NCBI GenBank assembly: GCA_964035575.1
Contig: OZ037922.1
Location: forward strand, 1,160,001-1,224,000
Direction of reading: 5' to 3'
Length of the DNA: 64,000 nucleotides
Source of the DNA: Rhynchopus sp. YZ270_cl-10
Taxonomy: Eukaryota; Euglenozoa; Diplonemea; Diplonemida; Diplonemidae
Below the pieces are notes generated by a model. The model searched no databases. It was not told where the DNA came from and saw only the letters and a list, made by a program, of their open reading frames with translations. A program made the position numbers and the translations under genes. This document shows, piece after piece, positions 11,908 through 22,316 of the stretch. Every line of letters begins with the position of its first letter. Within the stretch, counting starts at the first letter, position 1.

Positions 11908-13756
11908 ATGGCCTCCCTGAAGAAATGCGTTTCGGGTGAGAACTTGACTTCGTTCCCGAAGAGCAAGATCAAGATCGTTCTCTTTGAGAACGTGCACAAG
12001 ACTGCAGTCGAGCTTCTTGAGGGTGCTGGGTACTCCGTTGAATGCGTTGCGGGGGCGATGTCGGGGGAGGCTCTCATTGAGAAGATCCGTGACGCACGTG
12101 TCCTTGGTGTGCGCAGCAAGACGAAGCTGACAAAGGAAGTGCTTGCGGAGGCCACGAAGCTGATGTGTGTCGGCTGCTTCTGCATCGGGACCGACCAGAC
12201 GGACCTGCCCTTCGCAGAGTCGCGCGCCATCCCCGTCTTCAACTCGCCGTTCTCGAACAGCCGCTCTGTCGCGGAGCTGATCATCTCCTGCATCATCTCG
12301 CTGTCCCGCAAGCTTACGGACAAAAGCGCTGAGATGCACGCAGGGATTTGGCAGAAGAGTGCTGCAGGGTGTCTCGAGATCCGTGGCAAGACGCTTGGGA
12401 TCATTGGATACGGGCACATCGGGTCGCAGCTGAGCGTTCTGAGCGAGGCGCTTGGCATGCGTGTCATCTACAAGGACAGGAAGAACATGATGCCTCTGGG
12501 GAACGCACGTCAGAAGGACGACCTCGAGGGGCTCCTGGAGGAGGCGGACTTCGTGTCGCTGCACGTCCCCGACACGGAGGAGACGCGCTACATGATCAAG
12601 GCCGAGCAGCTTGCGCAGATGAAGAAGGGGTCGTACCTCCTGAACGCGTCGCGTGGTAAGGTGGTGGACCTCGATGCGCTGGCGGACTCGCTCAAGAGTG
12701 GGCACCTTGCAGGGGCGATGGTGGACGTCTACCCGAAGGAGCCTGCCAAGAACGGAGAGTATGTTGATATTTTGTTGCCACATATGGGTTTTGTGAATGT
12801 TCTCTTGCAAGGGGTAGCAAAAAAAAGTGCCCGATGTTGAGTACCGAAGAGATGTTCGGGGATGTTAATCTTTCTGCCCGGTTCTTCCACTGTCGCCTTC
12901 TGCCGGGTGGAGGATGTTGATAACAATACACGAAAATGCTTTTGGTTGGATTTCAAGCCACGTTTGTTTTGTTTATTTGTTTTTAGCAATCGCGTGTTTA
13001 AAAATATGCCTTGCTATCACACCACTGCACCACAGGTTCAGACCCCAGGGTGTGGACATCCCCCTCTGCGGGCTGCCCAACGTCATCATGACACCGCACA
13101 TTGGAGGGTCCACCGAGGAGGCGCAGGAGGCCATTGGTGTTGAGGTTGCGACCAAGCTGATCAACTTCATTGACAAGGTAGCCTTCCTCCCCTCTCTCCC
13201 CTCACAGCAGAGAATAAGCCGGGTCCAGGTCCCAGTCCGGCTGAGAATAATCGGTCCCCGGTCCCGGGTCCCCGAGTCTTATTCTGCTGTGCCTCCCCTT
13301 TCCCCTCTTTCCCCCCCTTCTCAACAACACCAACTCATCAACAATAAGCAAAGCACAAAGTAGCACACATTCAAAACAAACAAAAATCATTTCGCAAACC
13401 TTTTTCCTCCTAAACGTATTTCGTTAACCCCATCCCCATTCCCTACACTGTACATTTACCACCCATCTGCACCACAGGGTGACACCGACGGCGCAACGAA
13501 CTTCCCCAACGTGACCCCTCCAGTGATCAAGCCAGGCAACCACCGTCTGCTCCACTCTCACCGCAACGTGCCCGGTGTGCTGCTGAAGCTCTTCAGCGCA
13601 ATCTCCTCAAGCGAGGCGAACGTTTCCTTCCAGACAGTGCAGACCACAGACCAGGTGGGATACTTCTGCGCCGACATCAACGCTGAGGTGTCCGAGGAGG
13701 CTGTCGAGAAGCTCCGTGCAATGGAGGAGACAACCAGACTCAGACTGCTTTACTAG
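11908..13756 (+). CDS. serA: D-3-phosphoglycerate dehydrogenase (3 exons)
   Basis: Oxidises 3-phosphoglycerate to 3-phosphohydroxypyruvate with NAD, the first step of phosphorylated serine synthesis, in the cytosol. Exons 11908-12758, 13036-13177 and 13478-13756 give 423 residues, close to the about 410 of the bacterial SerA type. Visible features are the split substrate domain, the NAD-binding GIIGYGHIGS, the active-site region NASRG with its arginine, the HIGGSTEEAQ segment with the catalytic histidine, and a C-terminal ACT domain (exon 3, HRNVPGVLLK onward) that in this family binds serine for feedback control. The length matches the short SerA class rather than the longer animal form. Introns are GTATGT...CACAG and GTAGCC...CACAG; the second contains a palindromic GC-rich block near 13215-13285. 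Confidence 0.95.
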
Positions 13757-14268
13757 AACTCAGAGGGGGAAAAAAAAAGAAAAGGAAAAACACTGTACAC
13801 AAAAGAACAGGGGGAAAAATGGCGTTTTGAGCATTTTTTTTTGAAGTCGGGGTTGGGGTTGTGATAAGTGCCTGTGAGAGGTGTGCGTCATATTAGGGGC
13901 TTCAAAAAAAGAAAAACTGTATATTTTGATGGATGACATCGTACAGTGGGTCAGTCGGAAGTGCCTGCATCAATAAGTTCACTTTATTTTTTATGTTTTT
14001 TTTTCATGTGTTTCTCAACATTGTTAAAAATCAGAGGTAAATGGGGTTGTGTTCTGCAGCAAAAAAAAAAGGCCTCGTCATTTGGACAAACCGAAGGAGT
14101 GAGTGGTGTTCTGTGTTCTGTGTTCTTGTGTGTTAGTGTTTTTCTTTTTCTTTTTATTTTTTGACAAAAGGAAGGCCATGGCGGCACTTTGCGTGTGTGT
14201 TCTGTTTCATAACCGCACAACTTGACGCGCCGATCTTTGACAATGGAGTATTTTAAAAAAAAAATCAT
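13757..14268. other. Non-coding stretch between serA and TIR element 2
   Basis: No gene. A family E repeat copy lies at 13936-13986; the rest is A/T-rich with poly-A and poly-T runs. Confidence 0.6.
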
Positions 14269-14983
14269 TCAGATGGGGAGATCCGGGTGCCCGCAACAAC
14301 AATATTCACAAAAAATCACAAACAAAAAATCCTATTCACAAAAAATCACAAGCAATCACAAAAAAAAAATTCTATTCACAAAAAATCACAAAAAATCAAA
14401 AAGAATCACATCCACTTTTTGTGATTTTTTGTGATTGTTTGTGATTTTTTGTGAATAGGATTTTTTTTTTGTGATTTTGTGTGATTTTTTGTGAATAAGA
14501 TTTTTTGTTTGTGATTGCTTGTGATTTTTTGTGAATAGGATTTTTTTTTTGTGATTTTTTGTGATTGTTTGTGAATAGAATTTTTTTTTTGTGATTGCTT
14601 GTGATTTTTTGTGATTTTTGTGATTTGTTGTGAATAGGATTTATTTTTTTGTGATTTTTTGTATTTATCCCCGCTTGAGACCATGAATTTCACGCCCCTT
14701 CACAAAATCGTGAAGGAGGTGCGTGAATTTATTTTCCGGTATTTCACGCTCAAAAAATAAATTCACGCTCAGAAAAATAAATTCACGCTCAGAAAATCGT
14801 AGAACTGAACTCTCGAAAATTTTTTTGGAGGCCTTTGGAGGCCCAATTTTGCAATTAAAGCCAGAAAAGAGGCATTTTGAGCCATTCTGGGGGTCTCAAA
14901 CGCATTTTTGAGTTAATTTTCTGTATCACACAAACCACGGATTTACACGTTTTTTTTCCCAAATTTTCATCAAAAAATCCCAA

Positions 14984-15145
14984 ATGAGACCTCAAAAACG
15001 TGCGAGGGCACCTGTGGAGAGTGAGTCCGACACGAACACAAGTGACTCATCGTCATCGTCTTCCTCATCTTCATCAGAAGTACAGCCGCGTAAGCGCCAC
15101 AAACCCGCTGCACCAGTTCTGGCTCAAGGCGCTGTCCAGCGCTAA
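14984..15145 (+). CDS. Small Ser-rich basic ORF inside TIR element 2
   Basis: A 53-residue frame starting MRPQKRARAPVES, with a run of ten serines and a second basic patch PRKRHK. Composition (two nuclear-localisation-like basic patches around a Ser run) resembles the start of a nuclear protein. It may be the remaining first exon of the transposon's own protein or a chance frame; nothing else of a transposase is present. Length and lack of homology recognition keep confidence low. Confidence 0.25.
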   Translation: MRPQKRARAPVESESDTNTSDSSSSSSSSSSEVQPRKRHKPAAPVLAQGAVQR

Positions 15146-15270
15146 GAGTTCCACATCAAAAAACTGAATCAAAAATCATCATAAAAAGAACCACCCCACC
15201 CTCGTCTCTTTGTACGTGAAAACGGGTTGTGAAATTCATGGTCTCATTTGGAGATAAAATAATATATTTT

Positions 15271-15413
15271 CGTGAATTTATACCAGTATTTCACTTACAG
15301 GTGGAAACAGCCCTCGGGGAAGCATTTTTCCCCTCGGGCTTCGCCCTCGGGAAAAAATGCTTCCCCTCGGGCTGTTTCCACCTGTGCGTGAAATACTGGA
15401 AAATAAATTCACG
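15271..15413. repeat. Long hairpin inside TIR element 2
   Basis: The arms start CGTGAATTTAT and CCAGTATTTCAC and run through AGGTGGAAACAGCCC and GAAGCATTTTT to a centre at GGGCTTCGCCC; the right arm mirrors them almost perfectly, with small internal offsets. Stem about 65 bp. It may be an element-specific structural signal or a nested foldback insertion. Confidence 0.7.
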
Positions 15414-16509
15414 ATAATAATATATATTATTTGTTGTGATTTTGTGTGATTTTGTGTGATTTGTTGTGATTTTTTGTGAATATTGTTGTTGCGGGCACCC
15501 GGATCTCCCCATCAGATGTTGGGCAAGACGCATAGCTCGTCGTGCAAACTTTTTCAAGGTGACTAAGCACAGAGAGGCTTAGGTTCATCTTTTCTTTTCT
15601 TTTTTTTTCTTTTCTTTGACATGTTTTATACAGTTTACAATAACAAATGACACCCCCCTCTCGGGGGAAGTTTTTTCTTTTTTCTTCATATAGAGACCAA
15701 GCAAGCAGGAGAGGCCGCGTCTCATCTTACCAACTTTTCACACAGAAAAACCTGGTCATGCGTTACGATGCGAGACGTGTTCCAAACGTTTCCAAAAGTT
15801 TTTTTTTCTTTTTTCTTTTTCATTCGAGGTGCCATGTGCACACTGCATTTTCTCCTTTTGTGTGTGTGTACTGACAGACCAAAAAGTTTTGTAATTGCGG
15901 ATGTTTTTGCACCGCTTGGGCTTGTGTGTCTTCACCCCTCCCCCACTCCTCTGTTTAACTGATGATGCGTGCACGAGGGCACATCAGTTCCTTGCGTTTC
16001 TCTTTTATGTGTTGCCTGGACAGAGGCTCAAGCTTCATCTTCCTTAAGTTTGTGTGTTGTTTTCTTTTGCCATTTTTTGTGTATGGGACACAATCCACGA
16101 TCCATCTGTTCAAGCTTTATTTTATTTTATTTTGTACTTTCACTAGATTTTACTTCTGACTAAGCACAGAGGCTTATTCAACTTTTCGCTCTTTTTGGGG
16201 GAGATCACTTTCTTTTTTCTTCAAAAAAATCATGAAGTTTCTGCGCCCTTTGAGGCTCGTTTTTTGCACCTACTTCACCTTTTTTTTGAGTCAAGGTGAC
16301 TAAGCACGAGGCTTAGAGTCATCTTACAAACTTCTTTTTTTGCGAGAAGATGTATGCACGACATACACCATATCACAACTGTCTGTTCCACCCCCGCTAA
16401 GGTGACCAAGCCATGCGAGGTTAACCTTTCTTCGTTTTATTTAACTGTTTCAAAACTTACGTGCACTGCGTTTTTATGTAACCTGTTTTTTTTTTTGTTC
16501 ATCTGGGGC

Positions 16510-16560
16510 TGGCACCGTACAGTGGGTCGGGAGGTGTGCCTGCAGTACTTCAATTTGTTC
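16510..16560 (+). repeat. Dispersed repeat family E (about 45 bp)
   Basis: The unit reads GGCACCGTACAGTGGGTC, then GTGCCTGCATCAATAACTTC (consensus). Copies lie at 13936-13986 and 28551-28590, with a partial copy at 201-241. All are in + orientation and intergenic; the 13936 copy lies 180 bp after the phosphoglycerate dehydrogenase stop codon. Confidence 0.5.
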
Positions 16561-17371
16561 TCCTTTTTTAAAATGATGCAGTGTCGATTTATGCATCTTT
16601 CACATCTTCTGTTTCCTTTAGGGTGCTGTGATGAGGGAGAAATGTTGGTTTTTTTTTTTTTTTTGTGCATCTGAAAAATTTAAAAAATGGTGTGAAATCC
16701 ACACCTTTTTGTCAGAGGGTCCTCTGTCGTGTAGGTACATATGTTGGAAATGTCATCTTATCCCATGAATACAAAAAAATACTTAGCCATCATCATTACC
16801 CCCTCACGCACAGTCGGGCTTATTGAGCCTATTGAGATACCCTTTCTGTTTTTTCTCAGGAAGGATGTACGTGGTACACCCTTTAGTGCTTACTGTTTGT
16901 GTTATAAATAGTAAGTATATGAATGTATTTTTTTTTCCTCTGCACAACCTTTTCCCATAGGGGAAACGACGACTCAACACAGAAGAGAGTGTGGAGGGAT
17001 GACGTTCCTCCACAAAGGGGAGGAACTGGCAGGGTTGGCCTTTTTCCTCGTGTGGAGGGTACAGTACAGCCTGCACACCTCTCCCTCTGGAGGGAGGCTC
17101 CCCCCCAAGAGTGGAGCAGTACTCCCGAGAATGTGGCTGAAATGAGGAGGGTGCACAAAAAAAGTACGCATTGTGCGAATCACCACCCCCTTTCAGTAGC
17201 CCCATAGAACGTATTTTCTTTTTGCTGAACCACGTTTTTTTTTACTCATTTTTTTTTTATAAAGATGTACTATGTCTGTTGCATTGTGTAAGATAATGTT
17301 CATCTTTTCGGTGTGTTTTTTTGCGATCGAGTAGAAAAAAAAACAGCGGTATTTTTTGTTTTATTTCCAAC

Positions 17372-17407
17372 AAGGTGACTAAGCATGAGAGGCTTAGGGT
17401 CATCTTA
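17372..17407 (+). repeat. Dispersed repeat family A (AAGGTGACTAAGCA... core)
   Basis: A motif of about 36 bp reading AAGGTGACTAAGCA, then GAGGCTTAGG, then TCATCTTA. Other copies lie near 18-56, 1128-1163, 15556-15590, 16294-16332, 22624-22660, 25923-25960 (weaker) and 37731-37768. Every copy I saw has the same orientation, and several lie 100-1000 bp after a gene's stop codon. The first part loosely resembles a tRNA A box of the Leu/Ser type, so a SINE fragment is possible, but I see no matching B box. Function unknown. Confidence 0.6.
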
Positions 17408-18113
17408 AATAAAAAAAAATATTTATTTCCCCCCCTTAAAAAGTCTCATCGTTATGTCCGATCCAAAGCTAGAAGTGTGTGCCGTTCACACCTAGCCCTT
17501 TGTGAAGTGACATAGTAAGTGTGTGAACTGCTGTGGTTTGCATGCATTTTTCTGACAATAAATAACACAATAGAAAAAGTCTATCACAACACCAAAAAAA
17601 GGGGGGGGGAAAACGCACCAAAAAACAAAAACGAAAACAAAACAAAAAAACAAAACCCCCCCCTGATGGTGCAGATCTCAAACTAAAAATAAGAAACAAT
17701 AAAAAGCGAGTTTTCTATCCATCCCACATAACTCCCACGCAGAAATTCGTTTTTTCTTCTTCTAGGTGCGAGCGTTTGTTATGCAATCTTTGCCTAACAA
17801 GGTTCTGCTTCACAACTCCGTCTACTGAAAGAACCCATAGCCGTACACCAATCCTAACGACAACCATATTTGGTGTGGCTGAAGGGGGGTGCTATTGTTG
17901 GGCTATTTTCTGCCATTTCCTGCTATTCTGAATCTGGATTTTTTGGTGCGGCCGAAGAGAGGTGCTATTTTGTGCTATTTTGGGGTCGTCAGCCACATCA
18001 ATATTGCTTTAGCTCTCACCTCTCCCTAGCACGGCAAGGCTGAGGTACAACGGTCTACACAAACTCTGTCCCCACACACAAGCCACCACGCCCCTTCAGG
18101 TCCACCCTACACA

Positions 18114-21100
18114 ATGACGGAGGCAGAGTCCCCCCCACGTGCCCTGCTTGCCTCCCACCCCACCACACCTTCTGCCAAGACGCCTGCTGTCCTCCGTACC
18201 CAGGGGCAGACATGGCTGCTGGATGTGCAGGACCCGCGTGCCTTTGTGCGTGACTGTCCACCTGCAAAGCACCGCCATATTTGGGTCAAGTTGCTGCGTT
18301 CGTTTCATGATCTGTTCAAGCCGCCGGAGGAAGGTGGTGGGCTGGTCAGTGCGCATGTGGAGCTGCAGGCAGTGTCGGCGTGTCGCATCCTGAAGCAGTA
18401 TGCGTCCACGGAGGACCGTATGGATGCTGACGTCGAGGCGGCGGCGGCAGTTGTGCACGAGAACCTGCTGTTGCTGTTTGACTACCCCGAGCTGCAGTCG
18501 GCCATCGCAGACGCCCTGCTTGCGCTCATCCAGGCAGAGTGCGTGGCGCAGACTCACGTCCTCGGGAAGCTTCTGCTCTGGACAATGTACTCCTGCACTG
18601 CACCCAAGATCCCGCCCACAGCCCTGCGCTGCATCCAAGGTACGTGCTCCTTCCTCTCGCAGGTCGACTGGAGCACCGCAGACGACTTCAAGCGCTACTG
18701 CGAGGAGCTTGCTGTGAACTACGCCTTCCTGACACACACGGAGTCGCGCCCGGTGATGGTGGCGCTGTTCTCGCAGGACAGCAGCGTGACGCGGTGGCTG
18801 CACAAGGCGATCCTGCCGAGCCTCATCGCCGAGAACAAGAAGGAGGTTGTCCTGGGCGAGCGGCAGCGCTGCGTGGTGGACATGCTGATCCATGTGTGGG
18901 AGACGCTGACGGACCTGCACCTCCACGTCTTCGAGCACGAGGTCATCAAAGCGTATGCGAACATGGCGCTGCGTGCACAGCCGTCTGTGTTCGCGTCGTT
19001 CAAGGTTGTGCTGGAGACATTTGCACACAGCAAGACTGCCACGACACGCAAGGTGCGTGACGGGCTGCGCCGCATCCTGCGCAAGGAGACGGACATCCTT
19101 GCCTTCCTCGACGCACCCAACGCCATGATGCGCAGCAACAGCATCGCGCTGCTGGGCTTCCACTTCCCTTTGTGCATGCCCCACACGCTCAAGGCCGAGA
19201 TGGAGGCGGTACGCGTCGCACAGTTCAACATCATTGTGCGTGCCCTCACCGACCGCGTCCCCACTGTGCGTGCCCGCGCCGTCGACGCCCTCTGCGAAGT
19301 GATCACCCGCCACTGGGACGTGATCCCCAAAGACATGATCGTGTCTGCCCTCGTCAAGCAGATCTTCTCCCCCACACACGGTCTGCTCTACGACAAGACA
19401 GACGCCTCTGTGCGCTGTGCCGTCCTCTCCAACGTGAAGCGTCTCCTCGCGAACTCGCTCCTCCACGAACTCACTAAAAAGCTTCTCACCGGCCTGAAGC
19501 ACCTCAACGACCCCAGCGCCAAGGTACGCAGCGTCTTCACCGCACTCCTTGTCGACCTCCTGCCCGAACCCTTCTTCACCCTCGAGAACATTGGGATCAC
19601 CACGCAGCACCTTGTAGAACGCCTTGGGGTGGAGAAGTGCAAGCGTGTTGTGTTGAATTTGATTACGATTGTGCGTGCGAATGGGTCGTGGCTTGCGGAT
19701 AACACCTCTGAGCAGACTGTCGAGACAAGCCGGCACGTTCTCAAAACACTTCTAAGTCTGTCTGCAAGGCATCCTGCTGCGGGTATCACATTGTACTCAG
19801 GCTTGGTAGCATACCCGAAGACGACACCCGAGGCTGTTGTAAAGCTGCTTGGCGAGGTCCTCCGCTGGATTGTCGGTACCACCCGCCGCCAGGACAGCAT
19901 CTGCATCGAGAACCTCCTTGCCGTGCTCAACGCCATGCTGCGTGCCCTCCTCCCCCGCCTCAAGGTCCGTACCCGCACGCTCCTCGCAGCAAAGCTCACC
20001 CCCGAGACGTACGCCTCCATCGCCACCTCATACGATACCGTAGCGGTGCATCAGAACATTAACCACCTTCGCGCATTTTCCGCACAGCTTGCGTCAGTTC
20101 CAGACAAAGGGGCGAAACGGAGCCGTGCAGAGATGGAGAAGGAGAAGGAGGGCGATACGCTTGAGGATGCTGCTGCGCGGGAGGAGCTCAAGGCGCTGTT
20201 TTTGCAGAAGATCCGCGACGACGTGGCGCTGAGGGAGAATGGCGGTGCCGGGGAGGAGCAGGAGCCCGCTACACCGCATCCATCGCAGGCGGATGTGGCG
20301 AGTCAGAAGAGCTCGCAGCGTGGTGGTGGGCGTGCGCTGGCGACACCGCACAGCCAGCGTACGCAGCGTGCGACGCAGTCCGCCAAGGGCACCGTGCTGC
20401 GTTCGATGAAGCGCATGCGCCTGCAGCGTGGTGTGCCTGCAGGTGACCCAGGCACAGAGTGGCGTCTCCTCCTCAACCGCATCGTTGCAGAGGGGCGCTC
20501 CAGTGAGATTGTCGGCATCGCAGTCGAGTGGCTCCAGAACAATGAAAGCAGGTATGTGATGTGTCCACCCAAAGTTAGCCCGCCACGTTTTTTTCGGGGT
20601 TTTTTCAAAATCCCAGGATTGGGTGAAGTATTTTTGGTTTTTAGCCCTCGCGGAAACCCTAGATTTGCAGAAATCCAATTCCCTGTCAGGGCTTCAACCG
20701 CATTTAAACCACAACCCTCCACACTTCACAGTGCACTCGAGGTCATCGCGGAGCTGCTGCACAACGAGAACTGCTCTGGGAAGCTTCTGGACGACCCTTC
20801 GTGGGGTGCGCTGGCGAAGGCACTTCTTGCGCACGTTGAGGGCATCACACGCAGACTGCGTTCGCCGCTGTGCGATGGTATGCTCCACACGCCACACACA
20901 ACACCACTCCACCCACCCACAGAAATCACCGACGAGGAAAGCTACGAGGCTGCCGCCAAGCTTGAACTCCTGACACGCCTTGTCCTGCAACGTGCCTGCC
21001 TAGGTGGCATGATGGGTGCAGGGCGTGACGACGCTGCCGACGAGCCCACACAGCAAGACGCCACACAGGACACTGCCTCGCTGCCTTCGCAACGCCGCAA

Positions 21101-22316
21101 ACGCAAGGAAGCACTCCCGGAGTACGACGAGGCCGAGTTTGCGGAGGTGCTGAAGGTGATGCTCACCTCCGTCCTGCCTGCCTGCAGCACCAAAACGCGG
21201 GGCAAGGCAGCCCTGTGCAAATTCCTCTGCGCAGAGCGTGCAGTGCACTTTGCCACCGAATGCGTGCTGTGCTACCTGGTGGGGAGACGCCGCACCTCCA
21301 TCGACACAACGAGCCTTGCCACCGCATGCCTGGACGTCTCGCCTCGCCTCTTTCCACGTCTGCTGCAGCTCTTTGCGTCGTGCTTTGAAATGCAGTGCAT
21401 GCCTCAGCTCTCCGGCACAGCAGGAAACGATGAGTGGCTGGACCACTTCTGCGAAACCTTTTTGTGCACCTTTGCGGCGTCATGCGACGTGGCACACCCA
21501 TTCGCTGAATGGGACGCTTGGGGCAGAGACGACGCAGAACTGTCACGTGACCGTGCCTGGAAGCGTCTTGGTGGGCAAGGCCTCTACAGCATGCACCTTC
21601 AGTCTTTCTTCGCCGCAGTCGTGCGGAGCAGTGGTGTGAACCGCTCCCCTCTGCGTGATCTGTACTCACGTAGCATCCTCACCGAGGTGTACCGCCAGGG
21701 CGGCTCCTCGCACCTTTGTGTCATCGCGGCTGACGTGGCCTCGCGGTTCAAGACCGTGCTTGCGGCGCTGCTCGAGTCTGTCGCTGCCGTGCTCACGTCT
21801 GCACAGAACAGTGGTGTCGATGTGACGCTCAACCAGGCCACCGCCGTGCACGCTCTCATCTCCATTCTCCTCGCAGCGCGGAGCCGGCCGGTCACCCAGC
21901 TTCTCGTCGCCTTCAAGTCTGATGTGCTAACCCGTGTGTTCAGCAACCATCTGAAGATCGTCAACACAGTGCGTGCAGGGCGTGCCTCCATGGGTGCCGC
22001 GACACCCACAGAACACCGCGACCTGTTTGGTGAGTTTGATGAAGACGAGGAAGCCAAGCCGCGTGCCCTGGAGCTGTGGGACAGACTGCAGGCGTTGGAC
22101 TGGACAGTGCCGTTGCCTAAGGCGGCGCCTGTGAAGAAGGTGAAGGAGGGTGAGGCAGGTGACGATGTGGAGGACAACACAGACAAGGATGCGCGTGCCA
22201 TCAAGGGTGCACTGGAGGAGATAGAAATGACGCAAATGGGCGAAGAAGTACTCAACTCACAAAGGAAGCTGCGGGAGGCGATGTTTGAAGAGGGTGATGA
22301 GACGATGCCGGCATGA
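18114..22316 (+). CDS. Condensin II complex subunit G2-like protein (3 exons)
   Basis: A HEAT-repeat subunit of condensin, which organises chromosomes in mitosis. Exons 18114-20551, 20732-20877 and 20923-22316 give 1325 residues. The clearest match to the animal and plant G2 subunit is at about residues 370-480, where consecutive HEAT repeats read LTDRVPTVRARAVDALCEV...HWDVIP, SVRCAVLSNV and HLNDPSAKVRSVF. A charged linker (about residues 660-780) and a Lys/Glu/Asp-rich C-terminus are disordered. The two introns (180 bp, GTATGTG...CACAG; 45 bp, GTATGC...CACAG) are both multiples of three and stop-free, so an unspliced read would add 60 and 15 residues without breaking the frame. I call them introns because they have consensus ends and the first is low-complexity, non-HEAT sequence. 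A condensin I G subunit is a less likely alternative. Confidence 0.7.
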   Translation: MTEAESPPRALLASHPTTPSAKTPAVLRTQGQTWLLDVQDPRAFVRDCPPAKHRHIWVKLLRSFHDLFKPPEEGGGLVSAHVELQAVSACRILKQYASTEDRMDADVEAAAAVVHENLLLLFDYPELQSAIADALLALIQAECVAQTHVLGKLLLWTMYSCTAPKIPPTALRCIQGTCSFLSQVDWSTADDFKRYCEELAVNYAFLTHTESRPVMVALFSQDSSVTRWLHKAILPSLIAENKKEVVLGERQRCVVDMLIHVWETLTDLHLHVFEHEVIKAYANMALRAQPSVFASFKVVLETFAHSKTATTRKVRDGLRRILRKETDILAFLDAPNAMMRSNSIALLGFHFPLCMPHTLKAEMEAVRVAQFNIIVRALTDRVPTVRARAVDALCEVITRHWDVIPKDMIVSALVKQIFSPTHGLLYDKTDASVRCAVLSNVKRLLANSLLHELTKKLLTGLKHLNDPSAKVRSVFTALLVDLLPEPFFTLENIGITTQHLVERLGVEKCKRVVLNLITIVRANGSWLADNTSEQTVETSRHVLKTLLSLSARHPAAGITLYSGLVAYPKTTPEAVVKLLGEVLRWIVGTTRRQDSICIENLLAVLNAMLRALLPRLKVRTRTLLAAKLTPETYASIATSYDTVAVHQNINHLRAFSAQLASVPDKGAKRSRAEMEKEKEGDTLEDAAAREELKALFLQKIRDDVALRENGGAGEEQEPATPHPSQADVASQKSSQRGGGRALATPHSQRTQRATQSAKGTVLRSMKRMRLQRGVPAGDPGTEWRLLLNRIVAEGRSSEIVGIAVEWLQNNESRYVMCPPKVSPPRFFRGFFKIPGLGEVFLVFSPRGNPRFAEIQFPVRASTAFKPQPSTLHSALEVIAELLHNENCSGKLLDDPSWGALAKALLAHVEGITRRLRSPLCDGMLHTPHTTPLHPPTEITDEESYEAAAKLELLTRLVLQRACLGGMMGAGRDDAADEPTQQDATQDTASLPSQRRKRKEALPEYDEAEFAEVLKVMLTSVLPACSTKTRGKAALCKFLCAERAVHFATECVLCYLVGRRRTSIDTTSLATACLDVSPRLFPRLLQLFASCFEMQCMPQLSGTAGNDEWLDHFCETFLCTFAASCDVAHPFAEWDAWGRDDAELSRDRAWKRLGGQGLYSMHLQSFFAAVVRSSGVNRSPLRDLYSRSILTEVYRQGGSSHLCVIAADVASRFKTVLAALLESVAAVLTSAQNSGVDVTLNQATAVHALISILLAARSRPVTQLLVAFKSDVLTRVFSNHLKIVNTVRAGRASMGAATPTEHRDLFGEFDEDEEAKPRALELWDRLQALDWTVPLPKAAPVKKVKEGEAGDDVEDNTDKDARAIKGALEEIEMTQMGEEVLNSQRKLREAMFEEGDETMPA

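Larger units (their letters stand above)
14274..15511. mobile_element. TIR element 2 (DNA transposon, 1238 bp)
   Basis: The ends are 48 bp perfect inverted repeats beginning TGGGGAGATCCGGGTGCC, flanked by the direct repeat TCAGA (14269-14273 and 15512-15516), a 5 bp target-site duplication. Inside the ends are TGTGATTTTT/AAAAATCACA arrays (14305-14660 and 15430-15480). A second, inner inverted repeat (GAGACCATGAATTTCAC near 14680 and its complement near 15235) and a long hairpin (15271-15413) follow. A 53-codon open frame (14984-15145) is the only coding signal; no transposase is present, so it is probably an internally deleted, non-autonomous copy. Ends and target duplication match TIR element 1. 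The superfamily is not identified. A long terminal repeat is unlikely because the inverted repeats are 48 bp. Confidence 0.85.
15517..18113. other. Non-coding stretch upstream of the condensin gene
   Basis: No credible gene. It holds four family A copies or remnants (15556-15590, about 16156, 16294-16332, 17372-17407), a family E copy (16510-16560), a region of short stems at 16960-17160 (for example GGAGGGATGACG and CCTCCACAAAGG), and two direct copies of GGTG(T/C)GGC(T/C)GAAG...GGTGCTATT near 17873 and 17945. A C/T tract ending in CAG at 18097-18099 lies 14 bases before the next ATG. Confidence 0.6.

Noticed and set aside
2379-15511. Reading the TG...CA ended elements with 5 bp target duplications as solo LTRs
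   Set aside because: Their ends are long inverted repeats (48 bp perfect in element 2), which solo LTRs do not have, and no internal retroviral-type sequence or second LTR is present.
18096-19736. A 546-codon minus-strand open frame
   Set aside because: It mirrors the condensin gene, a common shadow in GC-rich codons, and has no recognisable protein features.
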